Part shown: positions 7,335-13,407 of the stretch, piece after piece
Numbering within the stretch: position 1 is the first letter of the stretch
How the letters are laid out: each line of letters begins with the position of its first letter
DNA from: an uncultured Collinsella sp.
GTDB lineage: Bacteria > Actinomycetota > Coriobacteriia > Coriobacteriales > Coriobacteriaceae
Direction: 5' to 3'
Length of the DNA stretch: 13,407 nucleotides
Assembly (NCBI GenBank): GCA_900549345.1
Contig: UROC01000054.1
Location: 1-13,407, forward strand
Notes under the pieces: model-generated
What the model was told of the DNA's origin: nothing
Databases searched by the model: none
Seen by the model: the letters and a program-made list of their open reading frames with translations, nothing else
Program-made: the position numbers and the translations under genes

Positions 7335-8753
7335 ATGGCTGATTCCCAGACTGCAACCTCCGCGCCCGAGTTTAAGAGCGCCCACTTTATCGGTATCGGC
7401 GGCGCCGGCATGAGCGGCATCGCCCTCGTTCTTCACGAGCGCGGTTATGCCGTTACCGGCTCCGACCTTAAGACGTCACGTTATATCCGCCAGCTTACCC
7501 GCGCTGGTGTGAAGGTGCATGTGGGCCATGAGGCCGCCACGATCGACGAGGTCAAGCCCGACGTGGTTGTTGTCTCCACCGCTATTCCGGAGTCCAACCC
7601 TGAACTCGTGCGCGCTCGCGAGCTTGGTATTCCCGTGTGGCCCCGTGCCAAGATGCTCTCTGCTTTGGGCCACGGCTACACCACCGTCGCTGTTGCCGGC
7701 ACGCATGGCAAGACCACCACGTCTTCGATGTGCGCCACCATGCTCGACCGCATGGGTCTGGATCCGAGCTTCTTGATCGGTGGCATCGTCGAGGGCTATG
7801 ACACGAACGGCAAGAACGGCTCGGGCGACTACTTTGTCGCCGAGGCCGATGAGTCCGACAGCTCCTTCCTGTTCCTGAACCCCAACGTGGTCATCGTGAC
7901 CAACGTCGAGGCCGACCACCTCGATCACTACTCGGGTATCGAGGAGATCGAGGCAACTTTCGCCAAATTCATGAGCCTGGTGGGCGAGGACGGCACCGTC
8001 ATCGTCTGCGGTGAGGACCCGCATCTGGTCGAGCTCGCCAAGTCGACGGGTCGTCACGTGCTTTCCTACGGCTTTGCCGAGAGCAACGACATCGTCTGCA
8101 TGCACCCGGATGTCAAGGGCATCCAGAGCGACTTTATCGTTCGCTTTGAGGACGGCACTGAGCACGCTGTGGAGATCAAGAGCAATCCCGGTCGCCACAA
8201 CATGCTCAACGCCACGGCGGTGCTCACCGTCGCCCATGTCCTGGGCCTTGACATCGACGCCGCCGCCAAGGCGCTCTCGAGCTTTGAGGGCGTCCGCCGT
8301 CGCTTTACCCACGTGGGCGATATCGATGGCATCACCGTGGTCGATGATTACGGCCATCACCCCACCGAGATCAAGGCGACGCTTGCTGCCGCTTCGTCGC
8401 TGGGCTACAAGCACGTCGACGTCGTGTTCCAGCCGCACCGCTATTCGCGCCTGCAGGCCCTGTGCGATGACTTTGCCGATGCATTTGCCAATGCCGATAA
8501 ACTGCTGCTGATTGATGTGTTCTCGGCTGGCGAGATGCCCATTCCGGGTGTCACCTCTAAGATGCTCGCCGATACCGTGCGCGCCAAGCATCCTGGCAAG
8601 GAGGTCGTGTACTGCTCCAGCCGTCTTGAGCTCAATCAGGAGCTCGAGCAGATGGTGGGCGAGGGCGACCTGCTGCTCACTATGGGTGCCGGTGACGTTA
8701 CGACCGTCGGCCCCGAGTTTATCGAGTATCTGACTGCCAAGAAAGACGCTTAA
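7335..8753 (+). CDS. murC: UDP-N-acetylmuramate--L-alanine ligase MurC
   Basis: MurC is the cytoplasmic ATP-dependent ligase that attaches L-alanine to UDP-MurNAc, the first peptide step. With ATG at 7335 the product has 472 residues. The N-terminal domain opens with F-I-G-I-G-G-A-G-M-S-G near residues 18-28. The ATP loop is G-T-H-G-K-T-T-T at 122-129; the His in this loop is typical of MurC. E-A-D-E-S-D-S-S-F, T-N-V-E-A-D-H-L-D and the C-terminal D-D-Y-G-H-H-P-T-E-I and Q-P-H-R-Y-S-R boxes are all MurC-specific and intact. An upstream in-frame GTG at 7308 is less likely because the AAGGAG site at 7318-7323 lies between it and the ATG. The gene opens a second block after a 97-bp gap and is followed after 5 bp by murB. 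Confidence 0.96.
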   Translation: MADSQTATSAPEFKSAHFIGIGGAGMSGIALVLHERGYAVTGSDLKTSRYIRQLTRAGVKVHVGHEAATIDEVKPDVVVVSTAIPESNPELVRARELGIPVWPRAKMLSALGHGYTTVAVAGTHGKTTTSSMCATMLDRMGLDPSFLIGGIVEGYDTNGKNGSGDYFVAEADESDSSFLFLNPNVVIVTNVEADHLDHYSGIEEIEATFAKFMSLVGEDGTVIVCGEDPHLVELAKSTGRHVLSYGFAESNDIVCMHPDVKGIQSDFIVRFEDGTEHAVEIKSNPGRHNMLNATAVLTVAHVLGLDIDAAAKALSSFEGVRRRFTHVGDIDGITVVDDYGHHPTEIKATLAAASSLGYKHVDVVFQPHRYSRLQALCDDFADAFANADKLLLIDVFSAGEMPIPGVTSKMLADTVRAKHPGKEVVYCSSRLELNQELEQMVGEGDLLLTMGAGDVTTVGPEFIEYLTAKKDA

Positions 8754-8758
8754 GTCTA

Positions 8759-9670
8759 ATGGGTCTGTTTAACGCCGTCATGGCGCTTTCGGGCATGATC
8801 GACACGGATGTGATCGAGGACGAGCGCCTTGCGCGTCATACGAGCTATCGTATCGGCGGCAAGGCCGACCTCTTTGTAACGTGTCATAGCTATCATGCCC
8901 TCCGCCGCGCCGTGGCGGTGCTCGATCGCGAGCAGGTGCCGTGGGTCATCATCGGCAAGGGCTCCAATCTGCTGGTTGCCGATGGCGGTTATCGCGGTGC
9001 CGTCATTTCGCTCGGACGTGAGTTTCAGCGCACGGTTGTTGCCGATGACGGTTGTACGCTGACGGTCGGTGCGGGCGTGATGTTTGCGCGCCTGGTCAAC
9101 GATGCCCTGTCGCGTAGCCTCTCGGGCCTTGAGTTTGCCGTTGGCATCCCTGGTTCGGTCGGCGGTGCGATATCTATGAATGCCGGCACACGGACCGAGT
9201 GGATTGGCTCGCTGGTTGAGGATGTCGTAACGTTTGACCCGGCATCCGGTATCAAGCATTATGCGGGGTCCGAGATCACTTGGGGCTACCGCGAATGTAG
9301 CCTTCCCCGCAATGAGATCATCCTCGAGTGCGTGCTCAAGCTTAAACCGGCGTCCAAGGCCGACATTCGCGAGCGCATGGAGCGGTACCTGACGAGGCGC
9401 AAGCGTACGCAGCCCATGGGTCGCGCATCCTGCGGGTCGGTCTTTCGCAATCCGCCCGATGCGAGTGTGGGCAAGCTTATCGAGGATTGTGGATTAAAGG
9501 GTTTTTCAATTGGCGGCGCGGAAGTTTCGCCCGTTCACGCTAATTTTATCGTTAATAACGGAACTGCCTCGGCCGATGACGTTGCCGCGGTTATCAGACA
9601 TGTGCACGGAAAGGTGAGGGAGGCGTATGGCATCGAGCTCAGACCGGAAGTTAAATTCCTCGGCTTCTAG
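8759..9670 (+). CDS. murB: UDP-N-acetylenolpyruvoylglucosamine reductase MurB
   Basis: MurB is the FAD-dependent reductase that turns UDP-GlcNAc-enolpyruvate into UDP-MurNAc using NADPH. The 303-residue protein carries the FAD-binding region H-T-S-Y-R-I-G-G at 27-34, G-K-G-S-N-L-L-V from 66, and G-I-P-G-S-V-G-G-A at 129-137. The likely proton donor is S227 in C-G-S-V-F-R-N-P. The late conserved Glu is E297 in R-P-E-V-K-F-L-G. The short length and the sequence after the Ser box fit the type II (Gram-positive-like) MurB. The ATG at 8759 lacks a clear ribosome-binding site. It lies 5 bp after the murC stop and may depend on coupling; in-frame ATGs at 8780 and 8795 are no better. The last 44 bp overlap ftsQ. 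Confidence 0.95.
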   Translation: MGLFNAVMALSGMIDTDVIEDERLARHTSYRIGGKADLFVTCHSYHALRRAVAVLDREQVPWVIIGKGSNLLVADGGYRGAVISLGREFQRTVVADDGCTLTVGAGVMFARLVNDALSRSLSGLEFAVGIPGSVGGAISMNAGTRTEWIGSLVEDVVTFDPASGIKHYAGSEITWGYRECSLPRNEIILECVLKLKPASKADIRERMERYLTRRKRTQPMGRASCGSVFRNPPDASVGKLIEDCGLKGFSIGGAEVSPVHANFIVNNGTASADDVAAVIRHVHGKVREAYGIELRPEVKFLGF

Positions 9671-10883
9671 AGCATCGAAACCCACCTTCCGCCGCGCCGG
9701 AGGGCGTTCCGGCGCGCCTGCCAAACCTCAACGCAATACCGTCGCGCATTCTAAGTCTGTCGGGCATGCTCGACAGACCAGTCGTCCGGTCGTCGGCTCG
9801 CAGCTCGGTAATCGTCCGGCCGCAAAAAAGTCCTCGCGTCCCTCGGTGACGTCAAAGCTTGTTATGGGCGCCAAACCTGCCCGTCCCATGGCAACTCCTA
9901 AGCCCTCGACGGGAACTAAAGCGCCGCGTCCAGGTCGCACGCTGGGCGCATCGAAACCGCGCTCGCTGACATCGGTCCCGGTTACCGTCAAGAAGCCTTC
10001 GGGTAAAAAAAGCGTCAACCCGTTGTCTTCACTTGGGGCGATGGTAAATAAAACATCAGACGCCGCTTCTGTCGTTACAGGCAAAGGCAAAATCGTGGGC
10101 GGCGTTCTGGCCGTCTTGGCCGTGCTCGTCGTCGTTGCCATCGTGGTGATTAACTCTGGATTGTTTACCGCCACTGATATTCAGATTCAAGGCAGCGAGC
10201 ATGTGACGAAGCACGATGCTATCCAGCTGATCGATTTGCCCGAGGGAACGTCGCTTTTTAACGTCGATCCCGACCAGATTACCGAGGATCTCAAGCAGAA
10301 CCCGTGGGTCTCGGGCGTGGATGTCCAGCGTCAGTTCCCGCATACGCTCATCATTACGCCTATGGAGCGCAAGGTCATCGCAATTGCCTATATCAGCTCC
10401 GATGACCTTGCCTGGGCCATCGGGGATGATGACACCTGGATCGCCCCACTGTCGACGTCGGTCGAAGTGGACGACCAGGGCAACGTCATCACGACAGGGC
10501 AGGGCTCAAATACCTTGACCGGAATCGATGCCGCGCTGGCGCTCGCTAAGCATTATGGCGCGGTGCTGTTGACTGATGTCTCGGCGGATGTCGCTCCGGT
10601 TTCCGGCCAGGCGGTGAACTCCAAAGCCGTTAAGGCCGGCCTGGATTATGTGCGTGGTTTTTCGAGCGAGTTCTTGGGACAAGTCAAGGATATTTCCACG
10701 CCTTCGGTCGAAGCCATCTCGGCAAACCTCAATAACGGCATTGAGGTGTCGCTGGGCGATTCGAACGATATCGCCAAGAAAGAACGCGTAGTCACCAAGT
10801 TGCTTTCGCAGGTAGAGGGCGTAACGTATATCAATGTGCGCTCTCCGGGCAACTACACATTTAGGAATGCTCCGACCTCGTAG
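9627..10883 (+). CDS. ftsQ: Cell division protein FtsQ/DivIB
   Basis: FtsQ/DivIB is a bitopic membrane protein that links the septal synthase FtsW-FtsI to the other divisome proteins. The 418-residue product has a cytoplasmic N-terminus of about 155 residues, rich in Lys, Arg, Pro, Ser and Thr and probably disordered. One membrane helix follows at about 156-176 (a run of Val, Leu, Ala and Ile). A POTRA domain follows, roughly 183-250, containing D-I-Q-I-x-G, G-x-S-L-F-N-V-D and P-W-V-S-G-V-D-V-x-R-Q-F-P-x-T-L-I-I. The extracellular FtsQ domain runs to the end. The start overlaps murB by 44 bp, and a GAGGGAGG-like site lies just before the ATG. The long basic cytoplasmic part is typical of actinobacterial FtsQ but larger than in E. 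coli. The family call is firm. FtsQ versus DivIB is a naming matter. Confidence 0.9.
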   Translation: MASSSDRKLNSSASRASKPTFRRAGGRSGAPAKPQRNTVAHSKSVGHARQTSRPVVGSQLGNRPAAKKSSRPSVTSKLVMGAKPARPMATPKPSTGTKAPRPGRTLGASKPRSLTSVPVTVKKPSGKKSVNPLSSLGAMVNKTSDAASVVTGKGKIVGGVLAVLAVLVVVAIVVINSGLFTATDIQIQGSEHVTKHDAIQLIDLPEGTSLFNVDPDQITEDLKQNPWVSGVDVQRQFPHTLIITPMERKVIAIAYISSDDLAWAIGDDDTWIAPLSTSVEVDDQGNVITTGQGSNTLTGIDAALALAKHYGAVLLTDVSADVAPVSGQAVNSKAVKAGLDYVRGFSSEFLGQVKDISTPSVEAISANLNNGIEVSLGDSNDIAKKERVVTKLLSQVEGVTYINVRSPGNYTFRNAPTS

Positions 10884-10900
10884 CGCTGGTTGTTACTTTG

Positions 10901-11071
10901 TTGAGGGGCCATACCACGCCGTTTATCTGGTTTGTTTGGTTTTCACGGTCAATTATTTGACTGATACGTTCATAATGTGCAAACATAATACGGTTTACCT
11001 TTGCATTTACTTTCAACCTGAAGGTTAATGTGCGCAGGGGTCGACCCATGCTATGGCTATAACCTTTGTTC
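10901..11071 (+). promoter_or_regulatory. ftsZ leader: probable promoter region
   Basis: The 199 bp between ftsQ and ftsZ are clearly more AT-rich than the flanking genes, mainly from about 10920 to 11030. TTGACT at 10957-10962 resembles a -35 box. CATAAT occurs at 10971-10976 and again at 10984-10989. The spacings from TTGACT are 8 and 21 bp, so neither makes a standard pair and the exact promoter is unresolved. A separate promoter for ftsZ is common in dcw clusters and fits this long leader. Direct repeats TTTACCTT (10994-11001) and TTTACTTT (11006-11013) are spaced 12 bp apart. Confidence 0.45.
11015..11065 (+). repeat. Inverted repeats in the ftsZ leader with alternative pairing
   Basis: AACCT (11015-11019) and AGGTT (11022-11026) form a 12-bp inverted repeat. 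AGGTTA (11022-11027) can instead pair with TAACCT at 11060-11065. That longer pairing would enclose a perfect 10-bp palindrome, GGGTCGACCC, at 11038-11047. The region ends 6 bp before the ftsZ ribosome-binding site. The repeats are seen directly. Any role as operator or RNA switch is inference. Confidence 0.4.
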
Positions 11072-11076
11072 GGAGG
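11072..11076 (+). promoter_or_regulatory. Ribosome-binding site deciding the ftsZ start
   Basis: GGAGG lies 6 bp before ATG at 11083. It shows that the upstream in-frame ATG at 11053 is not the start, because translation from there would run through this site. Confidence 0.8.
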
Positions 11077-11082
11077 ACCGAC

Positions 11083-12237
11083 ATGCACGAGACAGAGATC
11101 AACAACTACCTTGCCGTCATTAAGGTGGTCGGCGTCGGCGGCGGCGGTACCAACGCGGTCAATCGAATGATCGAAGAGGGCATCCGCGGCGTCGAGTTTG
11201 TTGCCATCAACACCGATGCTCAGGCACTCGCGATCTCTGATGCCGATATCAAGGTGCACATCGGCACCGACCTTACCCGCGGCCTGGGCGCCGGCGCCAA
11301 CCCCGAGGTTGGCCGCAAGGCTGCCGATGAGTCCCGCGACGACATTGCCGAGGCGCTTGCTGGTGCCGACATGGTGTTCATCACCTGCGGCGAGGGCGGT
11401 GGCACCGGTACCGGCGCTGCTCCCATCGTTGCCGATATCGCGATGAACGAGGTCGGTGCACTGACCGTCGCCGTCGTGACCAAGCCCTTCACCTTCGAGG
11501 GCCGCAAGCGCAAGAAGAGCGCCGAGGAGGGCATTAAGACCCTCTCCGATTGCGTCGACACCATGATTGTCATCCCTAACGATAAGCTGCTCGACATCGC
11601 CGAGAAGAAGACCACCATGCTCGAGGCCTTCGCGATTGCTGATGGCGTCCTTTCCCAGGGCACCCAGGGCATCACCGACCTCATCACCGTCCCCGGTATC
11701 ATCAACCTGGACTTCGCCGATGTTAAGACCATCATGAAGCAGGCCGGTACCGCCATGATGGGTATCGGTACCTCTTCTGGGGATACCCGTGCCGTCGACG
11801 CAGCCCAGCAGGCCATCTCCAGCCCGCTGCTCGAGAGCTCCATCGATGGTGCCACACGCGTGCTGCTCTCCATCGCCGGTTCCAAGGACCTGGGCATCCA
11901 GGAGATCAGCGACGCCGCCGACGTTGTCGCCAACGCCGTCGACCCCGAGGCCAACATCATCTTCGGTACCGTTGTCGACGAGTCCCTGGGCGATCAGGTG
12001 CGTATCACCGTCATCGCTACGGGCTTCTCCGACTCCAACGTCAACCGTCAGGACGAGCTCTTTGCTGCTCAGCAGTCTCAGAGCAAGGCCGCTGCCTCCG
12101 CTGAGCCGCAGCGCACCGCTCCGGCCACCAGCCCGGCTCAGGCCGCTCCGACCCGCAACGTCGGTGGCACCGAGCTTCCTAACTTCGGCAACGATCAGTT
12201 CGAGCTTCCCGACTTCCTGAAGCGCGGCAGCTTCTAA
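11083..12237 (+). CDS. ftsZ: Cell division GTPase FtsZ
   Basis: FtsZ is the tubulin-like GTPase that polymerises into the cytokinetic ring. With ATG at 11083 the product has 384 residues. The N-terminal G-G-G-G-T-N-A-V-N-R-M segment lies near 19-29. The tubulin signature G-G-G-T-G-T-G-A-A-P is at 105-114. The T7 loop N-L-D-F-A-D-V supplies the catalytic Asp. After the globular core (to about 320) comes a Gln/Ala/Pro-rich linker. The protein ends in a conserved C-terminal peptide, E-L-P-D-F-L-K-R, just before the last residues. That peptide binds membrane tethers such as FtsA or SepF. No ftsA is next to it, so SepF is the likelier partner, by analogy with actinobacteria. A strong terminator follows. 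Codon use looks highly biased (GCC, GAC, ATC, CTG), as expected for an abundant protein. Confidence 0.98.
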   Translation: MHETEINNYLAVIKVVGVGGGGTNAVNRMIEEGIRGVEFVAINTDAQALAISDADIKVHIGTDLTRGLGAGANPEVGRKAADESRDDIAEALAGADMVFITCGEGGGTGTGAAPIVADIAMNEVGALTVAVVTKPFTFEGRKRKKSAEEGIKTLSDCVDTMIVIPNDKLLDIAEKKTTMLEAFAIADGVLSQGTQGITDLITVPGIINLDFADVKTIMKQAGTAMMGIGTSSGDTRAVDAAQQAISSPLLESSIDGATRVLLSIAGSKDLGIQEISDAADVVANAVDPEANIIFGTVVDESLGDQVRITVIATGFSDSNVNRQDELFAAQQSQSKAAASAEPQRTAPATSPAQAAPTRNVGGTELPNFGNDQFELPDFLKRGSF

Positions 12238-12263
12238 GTCGTTCTTTGCATTGTTGTGCACAG

Positions 12264-12296
12264 GGGCGTGTCCGTATGGACGCGCCCTTTTTATTT
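12264..12296 (+). terminator. Intrinsic terminator after ftsZ
   Basis: A 10-bp GC-rich stem pairs GGGCGTGTCC (12264-12273) with GGACGCGCCC (12278-12287) around a GTAT loop, with one T-G wobble pair. It is followed by a T-rich tail, TTTTTATTT, at 12288-12296. It begins 26 bp after the ftsZ stop. This should end the ftsQ-ftsZ transcript and separate pgeF. Confidence 0.9.
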
Positions 12297-12434
12297 CGAC
12301 TTTGTAAACTAGAACCTCCAATCTCTTTACGTTCCCTTTACGATTGCCTCCAGCGCAGCAGGTATCCTTTTAGAGAAGTATGACAGCCGTATAAACGCTG
12401 GCTGTAGCGGCGATGCCGCGGTACTTGTGTTATT
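12297..12434 (+). promoter_or_regulatory. pgeF leader with possible promoter and two small hairpins
   Basis: Because a terminator lies upstream, pgeF probably has its own promoter here. TATAAA at 12390-12395 and TATCCT at 12363-12368 are -10 candidates. TTGCCT (12344-12349) and TTTACG (12337-12342) are -35 candidates, but no pair has ideal spacing. Two hairpins sit just before the ribosome-binding site. ACAGCC (12383-12388) pairs with GGCTGT (12400-12405). GCGGC (12407-12411) pairs with GCCGC (12415-12419). They have no T-run, so they are not terminators. Confidence 0.35.
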
Positions 12435-12440
12435 AGGAGG
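12435..12440 (+). promoter_or_regulatory. Ribosome-binding site deciding the pgeF start
   Basis: A consensus AGGAGG lies 7 bp before ATG at 12448. It rules out the in-frame GTG at 12427, which is upstream of it. Confidence 0.85.
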
Positions 12441-12447
12441 CTTTAGT

Positions 12448-13248
12448 ATGGCAGCACGTGCGGACAAAGTTTCGCGTGTCGACCATGATGGAGTTACGTT
12501 GGTGGAAGGCGCGACATCCGATGTTCGCTTTGCCTTCACCGAGCGCGCCGGTGGTGTTTCCGAAGATGCGTACTCCTCACTCAACTTGGGCTCGCATGTT
12601 GGCGATGATCCCTTTGCTGTTCAAGAAAATCGTCGTCGCGCGCTCGAGGCTATGGGTGCCGCCGAGTGCGAGCACAACCTGCTCGTTCCCAATCAGGTCC
12701 ATGGTGACCATATCGTTGCGGTGACCTCGAACGGCGCCGATGACCTTGAGGACGTCCGCGAGCAGATTGCCGAGGGCTGCGATGCCATCGTCTGTACGGC
12801 GCATAACGTACCCGTGCTGCTCTGCTTTGCCGACTGCGTTCCCGTGGTGCTGGTGGCCCCTGGCGGATTTGCCGTGGTGCACTCCGGTTGGAAGGGCACG
12901 ATTGCACGCATTTCCGCCAAGGCGTGCCAGGCGCTTTGCGATGCTGCCGGTTGCGATGCGAGCGGCGTTTCCGCCTATATCGGCCCCCATATCTTGGGTG
13001 ACGAATATGAGGTATCCCAGGAACTCATGGATCGCTTTGCCGCCGAGTTCTCTTGCATCGATGCGAGTACCTCTCGCATGCTCGATCTTTCCGCTGCCAT
13101 TCGCGAGGCGCTGGTAGATGTCGGTGTCGACGCGGATAATATCGTGGATACCCAGCTTTCGACCGTGCGTCAGAACGACCGCTTTTATTCCTACCGTAAC
13201 GAGGGCGGCACCTGTGGGCGCCATGCTGCGATCGGCGTGATGCTATGA
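12448..13248 (+). CDS. pgeF: PgeF/YfiH/YlmD family protein (laccase-domain purine nucleoside phosphorylase / peptidoglycan editing factor)
   Basis: This 266-residue protein belongs to the DUF152 (YfiH/YlmD/LACC1) family, often labelled polyphenol oxidase or laccase domain protein. Known members bind a metal ion. They have been reported as purine nucleoside phosphorylase/adenosine deaminase enzymes, or as factors that keep wrong amino acids out of peptidoglycan precursors (YfiH in E. coli). The three metal-ligand positions are present: H85 in N-Q-V-H-G-D, C130 in F-A-D-C-V-P-V, and H145 in V-V-H-S-G-W-K-G. The family's F-x-E/T-R-x-G-G-V-S segment near residues 31-38 and N-L-G-x-H-V-G-D near 46-53 are also intact. 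Location just after ftsZ is common in Gram-positive dcw clusters, usually followed by yggS and sepF. Which activity dominates here cannot be told from sequence. Confidence 0.92.
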   Translation: MAARADKVSRVDHDGVTLVEGATSDVRFAFTERAGGVSEDAYSSLNLGSHVGDDPFAVQENRRRALEAMGAAECEHNLLVPNQVHGDHIVAVTSNGADDLEDVREQIAEGCDAIVCTAHNVPVLLCFADCVPVVLVAPGGFAVVHSGWKGTIARISAKACQALCDAAGCDASGVSAYIGPHILGDEYEVSQELMDRFAAEFSCIDASTSRMLDLSAAIREALVDVGVDADNIVDTQLSTVRQNDRFYSYRNEGGTCGRHAAIGVML

Positions 13249-13385
13249 GAAAGATCGTATCGGTCCTGAGCGCCGCTGTGCTTACGCTTACGCTGTGCGC
13301 CTGTTCTTCGGGATCTTCTACCTCTTCCATTACCAGTCCATGGTCATCCATCGGGCAAGGAACGCACTTGGCTTTAAACATCTGA
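13245..13385 (+). CDS. Short lipoprotein-like reading frame, possibly truncated or frameshifted
   Basis: The ATG overlaps the pgeF stop (ATGA), a typical coupling arrangement. The 46-residue frame starts with a lipoprotein signal peptide: M-R-K, then a hydrophobic run, then a lipobox L-C-A-C with Cys20 as the putative lipidated residue, then a Ser/Gly/Thr-rich stretch. It stops at 13383-13385 after only 26 residues beyond the Cys. That is too short for most lipoproteins. Composition drops from GC-rich to about 47% GC from roughly 13331 onward, and rarer codons such as CCA, TCA and TTA appear. This could be a genuine tiny lipoprotein, a gene broken by a frameshift, or a junction to other DNA. 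I do not recognise a family and the window ends 22 bp later. Confidence 0.4.
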   Translation: MRKIVSVLSAAVLTLTLCACSSGSSTSSITSPWSSIGQGTHLALNI

Positions 13386-13407
13386 AAAATCATCGTACAG
13401 TGCACGA

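Noticed and set aside
7476..8591. Long - strand open frame opposite murC
   Set aside because: Shadow of murC; no family features.
11053..11082. Upstream in-frame ATG giving a 10-residue longer FtsZ
   Set aside because: The strong GGAGG site lies between this ATG and ATG 11083, and the extra residues are not typical of FtsZ N-termini.
10861..12321. Long - strand open frame opposite ftsZ
   Set aside because: Shadow of ftsZ that also runs antisense through the ftsZ terminator and leader; Gly/Asp-rich low-complexity translation.
13322..13407. Possible transposase remnant in the + frame open to the window edge
   Set aside because: The R-N-A-L-G-F-K-H-L segment faintly recalls the C-terminal part of ISL3-type transposases, but it is too short and too weak to call. 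No terminal inverted repeat or target duplication is visible.

Overview
This window is a stretch of the division and cell wall (dcw) gene cluster of a GC-rich bacterium. The gene content and order (ftsI, murF, mraY, murD, ftsW, murG, murC, murB, ftsQ, ftsZ, pgeF) fit an actinobacterial lineage without ftsA, most likely class Coriobacteriia and possibly a Collinsella-like gut organism. The lineage is inferred from gene order, composition and general protein character, not from a database search. All recognised genes are on the + strand.

Layout. Positions 2-610 hold the C-terminal end of a class B penicillin-binding protein (FtsI/PBP2 type), cut by the window edge. A 128-bp spacer follows and may carry an internal promoter. 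From 739 to 7237, murF, mraY, murD, ftsW and murG are packed with gaps of 3-9 bp or short overlaps. After a 97-bp gap come murC, murB and ftsQ (7335-10883), with a 5-bp gap and then a 44-bp overlap. A 199-bp, partly AT-rich leader with several inverted repeats precedes ftsZ (11083-12237). A strong intrinsic terminator follows ftsZ. A second leader with two small hairpins precedes pgeF (12448-13248). The last 160 bases start a lipoprotein-like reading frame, overlapping the pgeF stop, that ends after only 46 codons.

How the genes work together. MurB and MurC complete UDP-MurNAc and add the first amino acid. MurD adds D-Glu and MurF adds the terminal D-Ala-D-Ala. MraY and MurG build lipids I and II at the membrane. 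FtsW polymerises lipid II and FtsI crosslinks the product at the septum. FtsQ connects the septal synthase to the divisome and FtsZ forms the cytokinetic ring. PgeF belongs to a family of purine nucleoside phosphorylase / peptidoglycan-editing proteins often found next to ftsZ. No murE, ddl or ftsA lies between these genes, so those functions must be encoded elsewhere or, for FtsA, be replaced.

I see no mobile element, CRISPR array, rRNA or tRNA gene, and no clear new system. The points most worth a second look are the ftsZ leader structure and the abruptly ending lipoprotein frame at the right edge.
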